Translations under genes and position numbers: made by a program
Assembly: GCA_000218705.1 (NCBI GenBank)
Contig: GL947594.1
Location: 1,402,876-1,451,483 of the forward strand
Length of the DNA: 48,608 nt
Direction: 5' to 3'
Source of the DNA: Prochlorococcus marinus bv. HNLC1
GTDB taxonomy: Bacteria; Cyanobacteriota; Cyanobacteriia; PCC-6307; Cyanobiaceae
Shown here: positions 21,051 through 30,385 of the stretch, piece after piece
Layout of the letters: every line of letters starts with the position of its first letter
How positions within the stretch are numbered: the stretch's first letter is position 1
The notes under the pieces: model-generated
Databases searched by the model: none
Told to the model about the DNA's origin: nothing
Seen by the model: only the letters and a program-made list of their open reading frames with translations

Positions 21051-21078
21051 TTTAAATAAGAAAAAGCACTTATTTAAA
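21051..21078. promoter_or_regulatory. Inverted repeat in the recA leader
   Basis: TTTAAATAAG and CTTATTTAAA form a perfect 10-bp inverted repeat around an 8-nt loop (AAAAAGCA). It lies between the LexA box and the recA ATG. It could be a weak hairpin in the recA leader, a protein-binding palindrome or an AT-rich end for the upstream HAD transcript. Confidence 0.5.
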
Positions 21079-21106
21079 ATAGATAAATTCTAAATAAATT
21101 AAAAAG

Positions 21107-22219
21107 ATGAGCATTGAAGCGAAAAGAACAGACATGTCTAAAGATTCATTATCTAAAGAAAAAGATAAGGCTTTGAATTTAGTACTTGGACAAATAGAAA
21201 GAAACTTTGGGAAAGGTTCAATAATGAGGTTAGGAGATGCTTCAAGAATGAGGGTAGAAACAATATCGACAGGAGCTCTTACCTTGGATCTAGCACTAGG
21301 AGGAGGTTATCCAAAAGGAAGAGTAGTTGAAGTGTATGGCCCTGAAAGTTCTGGCAAAACGACATTAACACTACATGCCATTGCCGAAGTTCAAAGAAAT
21401 GGAGGAGTAGCAGCATTTGTCGATGCTGAACATGCATTAGATCCAGTATATGCAGCATCCCTTGGAGTAGATGTTGAGAACTTACTTGTTTCACAACCAG
21501 ATACTGGCGAAATGGCCTTAGAGATAGTAGACCAGCTAATAAGATCAGCTGCTGTAGATTTAGTTGTTGTTGACTCAGTAGCAGCATTAACCCCAAGATC
21601 TGAAATTGAGGGTGAAATGGGTGATCACGTTGTTGGTAGCCAAGCACGCTTAATGAGTCAGGCAATGAGAAAAATTACCGGTAATATTGGAAAATCAGGA
21701 TGTACAGTTATTTTTCTAAATCAATTAAGATTAAAGATAGGAATTACATATGGTAATCCTGAAACGACTACCGGAGGAAATGCACTCAAATTTTATTCAT
21801 CGGTCAGATTAGATATTAGAAGAATTCAAACCCTTAAAAGAGGAACAGAAGAATATGGAATTAGAGCAAAAGTAAAAGTAGCTAAAAATAAAGTTGCACC
21901 ACCTTTTAGAATCGCTGAATTTGATATTTTATTTGGCAAAGGAATTAGTACTACAGGCTGCCTCTTAGATTTAGCAGAAGAGACAAATATAGTTATTAGG
22001 AGAGGTGCTTGGTATAGCTATGAAGGAGAAAATATAGGGCAGGGTAGAGACAATACAATTATTTGGCTTGATCAAAATCCACAGATTAAAGAGACAATAG
22101 AAAATCTTGTAAGACAAAAACTTACTGAAGGAACAGAAGTTAGCTCTAATTCCATGAAGCAGTTAAAAGTGAATAAAGATAATCATACAATTGCAAATGA
22201 TATTAAAAATGTGGCCTAA
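21107..22219 (+). CDS. recA: Recombinase RecA
   Basis: DNA-dependent ATPase for homologous recombination and LexA co-cleavage; 370 residues. Walker A is GPESSGKTT at 78-86, Walker B is in [10 protein letters not shown], and the L2-region signature [25 protein letters not shown] is present. The C-terminal tail is mostly polar rather than strongly acidic. It is preceded by a LexA box, and converges with the DUF2839-type gene with only 2 bp between stops. Confidence 0.99.
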   Translation: MSIEAKRTDMSKDSLSKEKDKALNLVLGQIERNFGKGSIMRLGDASRMRVETISTGALTLDLALGGGYPKGRVVEVYGPESSGKTTLTLHAIAEVQRNGGVAAFVDAEHALDPVYAASLGVDVENLLVSQPDTGEMALEIVDQLIRSAAVDLVVVDSVAALTPRSEIEGEMGDHVVGSQARLMSQAMRKITGNIGKSGCTVIFLNQLRLKIGITYGNPETTTGGNALKFYSSVRLDIRRIQTLKRGTEEYGIRAKVKVAKNKVAPPFRIAEFDILFGKGISTTGCLLDLAEETNIVIRRGAWYSYEGENIGQGRDNTIIWLDQNPQIKETIENLVRQKLTEGTEVSSNSMKQLKVNKDNHTIANDIKNVA

Positions 22220-22221
22220 AT

Positions 22222-22468
22222 CTAAATACTATCTGCTGGAGTCCACCAACCTGCTGCAGGACCAATAAAGCGAACAACGATCCATAAAAGAATTAACAGA
22301 GCAATTCCGAACCAACTAGCTCTAATACTTAACTTGATAAAGTAGTCTTTTTGATTTTCAGTAAAAGGTAACCAATTAATGATTCTAGGAGAATCATCAA
22401 TTTCTTTTTTTGGGGTTAACATCCCTAGGTGATAGTCCTAAAGATTTTCTTCTCTTAGCTTCTCCCAT
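22222..22468 (-). CDS. DUF2839-type small membrane protein (frameshifted)
   Basis: The visible C-terminal part has DDSPRIINWLPFT and one membrane segment near the end (FGIALLILLWIVVRFIGPAAGWW). Directly upstream, in the next frame, an ATG at 22468 opens MGEAKRRKSLGLSPR, the start I associate with the cyanobacterial DUF2839 family. The two parts meet at a run of seven A (plus-strand T 22405-22411). Removing one base gives a single 81-residue protein. I infer one intact gene with a homopolymer error. Function unknown. Confidence 0.75.
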
Positions 22469-22494
22469 TTTTAAAAGTTTTTTATGTTCATGAC

Positions 22495-23943
22495 TTAATC
22501 AAAAGGATACATATAATTTATTATTTTTTGTGGTTGAATCATTTCTAGCATATCTCTACCCCATTTCCTATTTGATATTCTGCCGTCTAAGATTACTAAT
22601 TTACCTGAATTCTTTCGCAACGGAGAGACAGCCTTATCTATTAACTGGAAAGCTTCAGGAAACATAAATTCTCTAAACCAATTTTTTGATCGATTTCTTA
22701 AGGATGAGATTGTTTCTTGGTTTATAGGTTCGACCATATTTGGAAATGGTAAAAGAGGAATAATAATTTGTTCTGGAGGACAAATTAAATGTAATTTATT
22801 AATCCACCAGTCATAACTAGCACAAACTATTTGATTATCAAGATTTGGATAATTTTCAAGTAGAACCCTTTGACCATAAATAGAAGCTAATTCAGTGGCA
22901 AGTTTAATCTTGAAATTATCTTCGTTAGATAGAAAAATTGAAACACCTTTACTTAAAAACAAAAATTTCTTACAGTTATCAATTGTTGATTTTATAAAAG
23001 AGGGATTATTCGGAAGTAATAATTTCGAAGGAATATATGTAATAATATCTTTTTCAACAAAATTGCTCTCAAGACTTATTGAGGAAGTGAGCTTAATATC
23101 ATGCTTAGTTAAATATCTTTTAAAAAAAGTGTCCCTTCTGAAAGATGATAAAAAGATCATATTATTTTTACTTAGCAACTCATTAATTTCAAGAAACTGA
23201 TCAATTGGCTCAACTTCTAAAGACCATTCAAATTTATCATGATCAAGATTAACCCAAAAGGCCCAACCTGATATAAATGCTTTATTTAATTTGACAAATT
23301 TATCTGAGCAATCTACATTTTCTTTTATTATTTTTTTTATAAGATTAGCCTCATCAATGTTCAAAGACATGAATGTTTGAGTTGGGAAAGATCTTAAAAA
23401 GAATTTTTCTTTGAGCAAATCATAAGTTTTAGATAATTCATTCTTTTCTCTTAAAAATGAATCAACGTAATTAAACCAATCTTTTTTATATAAAGTTATT
23501 CTTAAAATATTTTTTAAATCTTTTTTTAAACTACCTACATCAGCAAAAATAATAATCTGTTTTTCATAATTAGATTGACGATAATCATCTAATAAACTTC
23601 CAAGAGTCTGAATAGATACTTTATGTTGTGAAAAAATAATTTGATTATTTTGAACTGAAAAATCAAATCCGAATTCCTTATACAAAGGTAAATGCTCATT
23701 TAATAAAGATTGAAGTTGATATGCTGGAATAACAAATTTAGAATTTTCTTGATTAAGAAATAATGTCATTAATATACCTGGGAACCATTCTTCATTTAAA
23801 AAAATTTCAGAATTTATTAAAAGATTCTCTTTCTTTCTTACAAAACTTGAAATTATCCTTCCAAAAGAATATAAATGTTTCCAATTTGAAGAATTTTTTT
23901 TTAAAAACTCCTTTAAATATTTATGAGTTCTTGCTTCGAGCAT
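22495..23943 (-). CDS. DinG-like helicase, apparently degenerate
   Basis: 482 residues. The C-terminus (KLVILDGRISNRKWGRDMLEMI) matches the end of Rad3/DinG-type helicases. The preceding segment, QLIDKAVSPLRKNSGK, stands where the motif VI QxxGRLIR arginines normally lie but lacks them. I find no GxGKT Walker A or DEAH box in the N-terminal half. A non-catalytic relative of DinG is the best reading. It is near recA and convergent to it, but shares no visible operator. Function unknown. Confidence 0.6.
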   Translation of the reverse strand: MLEARTHKYLKEFLKKNSSNWKHLYSFGRIISSFVRKKENLLINSEIFLNEEWFPGILMTLFLNQENSKFVIPAYQLQSLLNEHLPLYKEFGFDFSVQNNQIIFSQHKVSIQTLGSLLDDYRQSNYEKQIIIFADVGSLKKDLKNILRITLYKKDWFNYVDSFLREKNELSKTYDLLKEKFFLRSFPTQTFMSLNIDEANLIKKIIKENVDCSDKFVKLNKAFISGWAFWVNLDHDKFEWSLEVEPIDQFLEINELLSKNNMIFLSSFRRDTFFKRYLTKHDIKLTSSISLESNFVEKDIITYIPSKLLLPNNPSFIKSTIDNCKKFLFLSKGVSIFLSNEDNFKIKLATELASIYGQRVLLENYPNLDNQIVCASYDWWINKLHLICPPEQIIIPLLPFPNMVEPINQETISSLRNRSKNWFREFMFPEAFQLIDKAVSPLRKNSGKLVILDGRISNRKWGRDMLEMIQPQKIINYMYPFD

Positions 23944-24034
23944 TTATTATTAAAAAATAATGATTTACAAAAATATGCTTTAAATATACAGAATATTGTT
24001 ATCAATATAATTAAACAGAGTTTATTAAAATTTA

Positions 24035-24871
24035 ATGAATATTGGAATTGTAGGATTAGGTCTCATAGGCGGCTCAATTGGGCTGAAACTGCAAAGCTTA
24101 AATCATACTGTTTATGGTGTGACAAACAATGATTCAAATGAAATAAAAGCTAAAGAAAGAAAACTAGCGAATATAATAAGCCAGGACTATAAAATTTTAG
24201 AACATTGCTCAATAATAATATTAGCCTTACCAATAAAAAATCTTATAAATCCCTCAAAAAATTTAATTGAAGCAATTCCAACTAAAGCAATACTTACTGA
24301 TGTAGGTTCTGTCAAAGTACCAATAATTAAGACTTGGGAAAAAATTCATGATTTATTTATAGGTTCGCATCCAATGGCTGGAACAGAAAAAAAAGGTGTA
24401 AATGCGGGGAAAATAGAACTATTTGATAACTCAAAATGGGTAATTACACCAACGAATCAAACAGATCAAAATTCATTACAAACTCTATCTAAATTATTTA
24501 AAAATATGGGTTGTGATATTTATTTCGAGAATCCTGATATTCATGATCAAGCTGTTGCTAATATTTCTCATTTGCCAATTTATTTAGCATCTTGTTTAAT
24601 TGAAACTGCTTATTGTCAAAATAATGAAGATTTATTAAATCTATCCAGAAAGCTTGCTGCAACTGGATTTGCAGATACTTCTAGAGTTGGAGCTGGCAAT
24701 CCTTCTCTAGGTGTAGACCTAGCAGAAAACAATACAATTAATATACTCAATTCAATAAAAAATTTTAAAAAAAATATTAGTGAAATTGAAAAAATTTTTG
24801 AAGAAAGAAATTGGGATGTACTAGAAGCAAAACTTAAAAAGGGTCAAGAATGGAGAAAGCATTTTTGCTAA
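24035..24871 (+). CDS. tyrA: Prephenate/arogenate dehydrogenase
   Basis: Oxidative decarboxylation step of tyrosine synthesis; cyanobacterial TyrA usually acts on arogenate with NADP. The protein is 278 residues. The Rossmann motif GLGLIGGSIG is at the N-terminus, followed by LTDVGSVK, the FIGSHPMAGTEKKG signature and the NISHLPIYLA helix. It converges with the crtD-like gene, with a 6-bp gap. Confidence 0.93.
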   Translation: MNIGIVGLGLIGGSIGLKLQSLNHTVYGVTNNDSNEIKAKERKLANIISQDYKILEHCSIIILALPIKNLINPSKNLIEAIPTKAILTDVGSVKVPIIKTWEKIHDLFIGSHPMAGTEKKGVNAGKIELFDNSKWVITPTNQTDQNSLQTLSKLFKNMGCDIYFENPDIHDQAVANISHLPIYLASCLIETAYCQNNEDLLNLSRKLAATGFADTSRVGAGNPSLGVDLAENNTINILNSIKNFKKNISEIEKIFEERNWDVLEAKLKKGQEWRKHFC

Positions 24872-24877
24872 AAAATT

Positions 24878-26385
24878 CTAGAGATTGAAATTCTTTATGC
24901 CTCTAGTAGCAAGTATCTGCTTAGAGACCATTAATGCTGATTGACTAACTCCTGCTGTGCCCTCTCCTGGATATATTGAATCACCACATAACCACAAACC
25001 TTCAAAAGGGGTTCTACTTGATAATCCAAACAATCCAAATATATCTGGATTTTGTCCTAGACCTCCAACAATTCCTTTTGGCCTATTTGTCCATCTTTCA
25101 AAAGACCTTGGGGTTGATAATTCTCTATGTAACCAATCCTCAGAAGCAATATTAAACTTCTCTTCTAAAGCTTTAGAAATTTTATTTAAATATTGATTTT
25201 TCTTAAAAATATATTGATCCTTCTCCAAATCAAACCAATCCTGAGTTCTTGTGAAAATGCTAGCAATTAATGTTATTTCTCCTAAAGGTGCTCTTCCATC
25301 GCCTTCTTCACTTAAAGATATAAAAAGCGAGCCAAATTCTTCACTAATAAATTGATAATGATTAGAGCATATATTAATCATATTCTCTTTTTTTAAAGCA
25401 GAGTAAAAAACTAAAGCTCCAGATGGTTTTGGTAAATTATTTAATCTATTTTGATATTTATAGTATTTATCTTTTTTATCGACCAAAAGATTTAAAAGTC
25501 CTTGTGGAGGTGGGGAATAAATTACATCATGAGCATAATATTTATTAACTTTATCTCCCGATGAAGAATCTATTTCCCATAATTTTTTTTGTACATCATA
25601 TTCCAACGAATTTACTTTTTGATTAAATAAGATTTTTGCATTGGTTTGTTTTAGGGACTCTTCTAAAGCGGAGCTCAATGCTTGCATAGAATCTTTCAAG
25701 TGCCATAATCCATGTGGCCTTTGCGACATTTGTAAAACAGTACATCCATATAAAGCAGCAGTTTTATAAACATTTTCTTGAGAATATAGTTTTAGCTGTA
25801 AATTTAAAAACTTTATCAATCTCTGATCCTTATCTGATCCACATATTTTTAAAAGGTCAAACATACTAGATTTCAGTAAGAAACCTGTCAAAAGATTTTG
25901 AGGATTAAGTGCATTAATAAACTGTGAAAAATCCCAAAAATTACGTATTGGTAAAACAGGATCGTTGTTTGCGAACTTCCAATTACTTTGATGTATTAAA
26001 TTGCAAAGCTCCCAGAATCTTTCACTACCAGGAAATTGCCTCTTCCTTTCAGAAATCCATTTACTGCTCTCATACCATATATTAATGGGTCACTACCATC
26101 ATTCAAATCTACAATGCATGATGGATCTAGTAATGAAGCATCAGGAATTTCAATTTGAAGAAATTTAAAAATCTTTGAATGTATCCCATCACTTTCTAGA
26201 CCTGCTACTTGAGTTGCTCCTACATCAAAAATATATCCATTCCTTTTAAAAGTTCCTGCACATCCTCCTGATTGCTTATGAGATTCAATCAAAGTTACAG
26301 ACAAGCCAAGTTTTGATAAAATTGCAGCTGATGTTAATCCAGCTATACCTGCTCCTATTACAAAAACTTTTTTTTTCTCTATCAA
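24878..26385 (-). CDS. crtD: CrtD-like carotenoid desaturase/isomerase (frameshifted)
   Basis: FAD-dependent amine-oxidase-fold enzyme of the CrtI/CrtD/CrtH group. The N-terminal dinucleotide motif is [13 protein letters not shown], followed by [26 protein letters not shown], which resembles cyanobacterial CrtD most closely. The C-terminus has [18 protein letters not shown]. The frame breaks near 26086, where one missing A (CCATTAAT for CCAATTAAT) separates DGSDP from [20 protein letters not shown]. The best start is a TTG at 26385, one base from the divergent kinase ATG. Substrate and exact reaction are uncertain. Confidence 0.75.
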
Positions 26386-26386
26386 A

Positions 26387-27265
26387 ATGACTAAATTAAC
26401 TAATAATGAACTTAGCGAAATTTGTAACCATTTAGGTAAATCCAAAATAATCAATATCCAAAAAATATCTGGTGGATGTATTAATCATTCTTGGAGAATA
26501 GAATTTACAGACTCAAAATTTTTTCTCAAGAAAAATGAACGAAATCAAAAACTGCTTAAATTTGAACAATATTGCCTAAATGATCTTAGGAAATATATTA
26601 ATTCTCAAAACATTATTATTCCAAAAGTGATTCATTATTTTGAATACGAAAATAATGAATTTTTATTATTAGATTGGATGAATTTAAATAATTTTAATCA
26701 AAAAAAACTTGGAGCAGGAATAGCAGAAATACATCTAAACTCTAATAAGAAAAAACCAAATAAATTTGGCTATCCAGTACCAGGTTTTATAGGCACAACT
26801 AGACAACTAGATGGTTGGGAAAGTAATTGGGTTGATTGCTTCATAAGGCTAAGAATTGAACCTCAACTATCATTACTAAAAAATGGTTCGTTCAGTATTG
26901 ATTTGATAAATCGTATTATTTCAAAAATTAAAGTTCATTTATCTGATCATGATCCTATGAATTGTTTAATTCATGGAGATCTTTGGTCAGGTAACGTTAG
27001 TACTGGTAAGCATGAAAAAGGAATTTTATTTGATCCTTCATGCTGGTGGGCAGATTCAGAAATTGATATTGCAATGACAAGATTATTTGGAGGATTTACA
27101 GATGATTTTTATAATGAATACTTCAAAATTATAAAAGAAAAAAAAGGTTCAAATAAGAGAACTACAATTTACAATTTTTACCACATACTTAATCATGCAA
27201 ATATGTTCGGAGGAAACTACATCAATCAAGTAAATAATTACATAAATCTGATCCTAAATATGTAA
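26387..27265 (+). CDS. Fructosamine kinase-like protein
   Basis: 292 residues with a kinase-like aminoglycoside/fructosamine phosphotransferase fold. [12 protein letters not shown] lies in the N-lobe and HGDLWSGN (196-203) is the catalytic loop, with the metal-binding FDP at 215-217. [18 protein letters not shown] is typical of the fructosamine-3-kinase family, which phosphorylates glycated amines for protein repair. The ATG at 26387 is back to back with the crtD start. Substrate is inferred from family only. Confidence 0.87.
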   Translation: MTKLTNNELSEICNHLGKSKIINIQKISGGCINHSWRIEFTDSKFFLKKNERNQKLLKFEQYCLNDLRKYINSQNIIIPKVIHYFEYENNEFLLLDWMNLNNFNQKKLGAGIAEIHLNSNKKKPNKFGYPVPGFIGTTRQLDGWESNWVDCFIRLRIEPQLSLLKNGSFSIDLINRIISKIKVHLSDHDPMNCLIHGDLWSGNVSTGKHEKGILFDPSCWWADSEIDIAMTRLFGGFTDDFYNEYFKIIKEKKGSNKRTTIYNFYHILNHANMFGGNYINQVNNYINLILNM

Positions 27266-27271
27266 AGAGGT

Positions 27272-27637
27272 TCATCCTAGGTATGTTTTTTTAATACTTT
27301 GCAGTTTATCCAAAACAGCTTCTCTATTTTCACTAGTACGAAGATTTTGCCAACTCCATTGGCCCACAACAATTACTCCTAAAAGTTCCAGCAGACCAGG
27401 AAGTATTGGGAAAAAATTAATAGTATCAATAATAACCTTGATTATTATTTGAGCTATTACAACAACAGCTATAATTCCTGCTGCTTTACCATACTTACCC
27501 ATTTGGGTCCAATCAACGTTTCCAATCGTTTCGTTGATTTTTCCCATAACATCGGAATATTTATCTGAAATACTTTTTGTTTCAGAATTAGTATCGGTGG
27601 CAGAGTCTTGATTTGACTCAGGAGTGTTATCACTCAT
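27272..27637 (-). CDS. CAAD/CURT1-type thylakoid membrane protein
   Basis: About 121 residues from the ATG at 27637; a GTG at 27652 would add five. An acidic, serine/threonine-rich N-terminus precedes two close membrane segments (AAGIIAVVVIAQIIIKVII and LPGLLELLGVIVVGQW) and an amphipathic tail NREAVLDKLQSIKK. This is the CAAD layout, shared with thylakoid-curving CURT1 proteins. A role in shaping thylakoids is inferred from the family. Stops of the convergent kinase gene and this one are 6 bp apart. Confidence 0.82.
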   Translation of the reverse strand: MSDNTPESNQDSATDTNSETKSISDKYSDVMGKINETIGNVDWTQMGKYGKAAGIIAVVVIAQIIIKVIIDTINFFPILPGLLELLGVIVVGQWSWQNLRTSENREAVLDKLQSIKKTYLG

Positions 27638-27652
27638 GAATTCAGTAATCAC

Positions 27653-27985
27653 GTTATATGAACCAGACAGTATCGGAAAATTTGACAGTTGACTACCTAT
27701 TTGTTGTAGATAATTCCGAACCGAAACATTTCATTTAAGCTAAATGTCAATTGCACATTGTCTTTTCAAGAATTTCGTTAATAAAAAGGATTTACAAAAA
27801 CTTCACATTTCGATCACCTTTTCATAATAAAAGTGAAAATTACTCTTGAAAATTTATTTCTATAAATAAATCGATTTACTGAAAATTTTTAATAAACTCT
27901 AATTTCAATTGATTCCTAAATGATATTTCATTAGCTTGTGGTTAAAAATGCAATAGAATAATTTTATATTATTTAGAAATTCATA
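27653..27985. other. 333-bp divergent intergenic region with inverted repeats
   Basis: Separates the CAAD gene and moeB and contains no convincing ORF. Inverted repeats seen are TCGGAA/TTCCGA (27673-27678 and 27714-27719) enclosing CTAC/GTAG, and TCACCTTTT/AAAAGTGA with one bulge (27814-27836). TTGACA at 27682-27687 resembles a -35 element, but no well-spaced -10 is obvious. It may hold two divergent promoters or a small RNA; neither is established. Confidence 0.35.
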
Positions 27986-29131
27986 ATGCAATTGTCGACA
28001 AATAATAATGATAATATTTTAAGTAGTGATGAAAGAGCAAGATATAAAAGACACCTTTCATTAGAGGGCTTTGGAGAAGAAGGACAAATAAGGTTAAAAA
28101 ATAGTTCTGTGATTTTTATTGGCGCCGGAGGTCTTGGATCATCAGCGATAATGTATATTGCTGCTGCAGGGATTGGAAAAATTGGAATTGCCGATAATGA
28201 TAAAGTTGAGATCTCCAACTTGCAAAGACAAGTTATTCATAATAATTCTGAGATAGGAAATTATAAAACAGATTCTGCTGAAAGAAGAATTAAAGAGCTT
28301 AATCCTCATTGTAAAGTAAAGACTTTTACTACAAGAATAAACAATAAAAATGCCATTGATATACTTAGTCAATTTGATATTATTTGCGATTGTTCAGATA
28401 ATTTTGGTACAAGATATCTTATTAATGATGCATGTTTAATTCTGAATAAACCACTAATTTATGGCTCAGTGCAAGGATTTGAGGGGCAAGTTAGCGTCTT
28501 TAATCTTAAGAAAAATAGTCCTAATTTTAGAGATTTGTTGCCAAAGCCACCTGAACAAGGTCTAATCCCAAGTTGCACTGATTATGGTGTCATCGGAATA
28601 TCTCCTGGCATAATTGGAATTTTACAAGCTAATGAGATAATTAAAATAATAATCAAAAAAGGAAAAGTTTTAGACGGCAAAATTTTAATATTTAATCTCC
28701 TCGAGAATAGTATGAGACAATTAAATTTGAAAGTATCTAAAAATGCACAAAAAATTAATGATCTAAAAACAAATACAAAAGATTATGAATCTGAAATAAA
28801 TTGTGAAAACATAAAAAGAATAAGCCACATTGAATTTAAGAAAATATATCAAACAAATTCAAATGAAATAATTATTTTTGATGTAAGAGAAAAAGACGAA
28901 TTTCAAAAGTTCTCAATTAAAGGCTCCATATCTCTTCCTCTAAGTTTAATAAAAGAAAAAAACTCACTTGAATTTATTAAAAATCAATCAGTTGGTAAAA
29001 AAATTTATACCTTATGTCAAAAAGGAATTAGATCAGAAACAGCATCAAAAATATTGTTTCAAGAAAGAATTGATACAATTTCCATTGAGGGAGGAATTGA
29101 GAGAATAGGAAATATAAACAAACTTAATTAA
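27986..29131 (+). CDS. moeB: MoeB-type adenylyltransferase with rhodanese domain
   Basis: E1-like enzyme that adenylates a ThiS/MoaD-type sulfur carrier; 381 residues. The ATP-binding domain has RYKRH at 20-24, GAGGLGSSA at 46-54 and IADNDKVEISNLQRQ. C197 in IPSCTDYGVIG is the candidate thioester cysteine. The C-terminal rhodanese domain (about 280-378) has the active loop CQKGIR with C344. The usual MoeB zinc pair is absent: NFRD stands where CxxC is expected. The 3' end overlaps the convergent CobO-like gene by 4 bp. Confidence 0.9.
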   Translation: MQLSTNNNDNILSSDERARYKRHLSLEGFGEEGQIRLKNSSVIFIGAGGLGSSAIMYIAAAGIGKIGIADNDKVEISNLQRQVIHNNSEIGNYKTDSAERRIKELNPHCKVKTFTTRINNKNAIDILSQFDIICDCSDNFGTRYLINDACLILNKPLIYGSVQGFEGQVSVFNLKKNSPNFRDLLPKPPEQGLIPSCTDYGVIGISPGIIGILQANEIIKIIIKKGKVLDGKILIFNLLENSMRQLNLKVSKNAQKINDLKTNTKDYESEINCENIKRISHIEFKKIYQTNSNEIIIFDVREKDEFQKFSIKGSISLPLSLIKEKNSLEFIKNQSVGKKIYTLCQKGIRSETASKILFQERIDTISIEGGIERIGNINKLN

Positions 29132-30285
29132 TAGTCAACACCTCTTTTTAAATCTACTCCAACATTTGCATAATGCTTGTGACAAACCATCTCAGAATAA
29201 ACATTAGCTAGTTGAAAATAGGATGGTTCATTTTTGCATCTTCCAGTTAATATCACTTCTGTTTCTGAAGGTTTTTTTAACAGAGTTTGATGAATAGATT
29301 CCACTGGTAATAATTCTAAATCAACAGTTGGATTTATTTCATCTAAAATTATCGTCTTATAGATTCCACTTAATATTGCTGCTTTAGCTATCTCCCATGC
29401 TCTCTCAGCCTCTACATAGTCAATGGGCTGCTGTTGACCCCTCCAGACTATTGCATCTCTCCCAGACCTTAGATGATCAACTAAATGAGGGTAACTCTCT
29501 CTTAATGCAGCTATAGCAGCATCTTCAGTATATCCAGACCCACCTTTCAACCATTGTAAAATCAAAACTCTATGGCTTTTATCTTGAGAGATACCTTTAC
29601 CGATAGCTTGCAAAGCCTTACCTAAAGCACTAGTAGACTTGCCTTTACCTTCACCTGTGTAAACTTCTATTCCTCCAATATTAAATTTATCTTCCAAATC
29701 AATTTTCTCAGCTTTAGCACGTGGCCTCATCTCTGAGTGAAGTTGAGAAATGCTTATCAAAGAAGAAGGTGCAGCTCTTCCCGTAACAATAATCTCTAAT
29801 CCATTAGGCCGAGATTCAATAGTCTTCACAACATCATCAATATTTAACAGGCCAAGATCAAGAACAGGATTTAATTCATCTAAAACCAAGACTGAATAAA
29901 GAGAGCTCGCAATAGCACCCTTAGCAATATTCCATCCCCTCTCAGCTTCATCTTTATCAAATCTTGTCACCTCTTGTTCACTAAAAAATTCTGATCTACC
30001 AGTTCTTACATGATCTATCAGATGCGGAAATCCTCTCTGCAAAGCATCAATTGCTGCATCTTCAGCATAATCTCTTCCTGGCCCCTTAAGAAACCTAAGA
30101 AGCAGAACTCTTGTTTGTTTCTTCTCACATATCCCAAGACCAATTGTTCGGAGAACTACACCTAGGGCAGCCTGACTTTTACCTTTACCTTCACCATCAT
30201 AAATGTGTAATTGTCCCTGAGACCTTTCTTGGCGACCTGTTGCAGTAACGATACCAATTCCTGAATTTTGACTTGAGTTTGACAA
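29128..30285 (-). CDS. Tandem CobO-like P-loop ATPase
   Basis: 385 residues made of two repeated CobO/CobA-like domains. Each has a P-loop (GEGKGKSQ at 31-38, GEGKGKST at 211-218), a YAEDAAI/YTEDAAI segment and a LDELNP or LDEINP motif. Single-domain relatives adenosylate cobyrinic-acid a,c-diamide. The duplicated form occurs in cyanobacteria; whether it acts in cobalamin adenosylation is not shown. No other cobalamin gene is in the window. It is divergent from larE with a 100-bp gap. Confidence 0.82.
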   Translation of the reverse strand: MSNSSQNSGIGIVTATGRQERSQGQLHIYDGEGKGKSQAALGVVLRTIGLGICEKKQTRVLLLRFLKGPGRDYAEDAAIDALQRGFPHLIDHVRTGRSEFFSEQEVTRFDKDEAERGWNIAKGAIASSLYSVLVLDELNPVLDLGLLNIDDVVKTIESRPNGLEIIVTGRAAPSSLISISQLHSEMRPRAKAEKIDLEDKFNIGGIEVYTGEGKGKSTSALGKALQAIGKGISQDKSHRVLILQWLKGGSGYTEDAAIAALRESYPHLVDHLRSGRDAIVWRGQQQPIDYVEAERAWEIAKAAILSGIYKTIILDEINPTVDLELLPVESIHQTLLKKPSETEVILTGRCKNEPSYFQLANVYSEMVCHKHYANVGVDLKRGVDY

Positions 30286-30385
30286 TAAAAATAAAAATAT
30301 ATTGATTAATCTAGGTTATAGTTAGGTTAGTTATTAAAAATTTAATAATAAATTTAAAACTAATAAATCAAGAATTTTCCTAAGC

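Noticed and set aside
22895..24132. Plus-strand ORFs over the DinG-like gene and the tyrA start
   Set aside because: They overlap better-supported genes and lack a recognisable domain.
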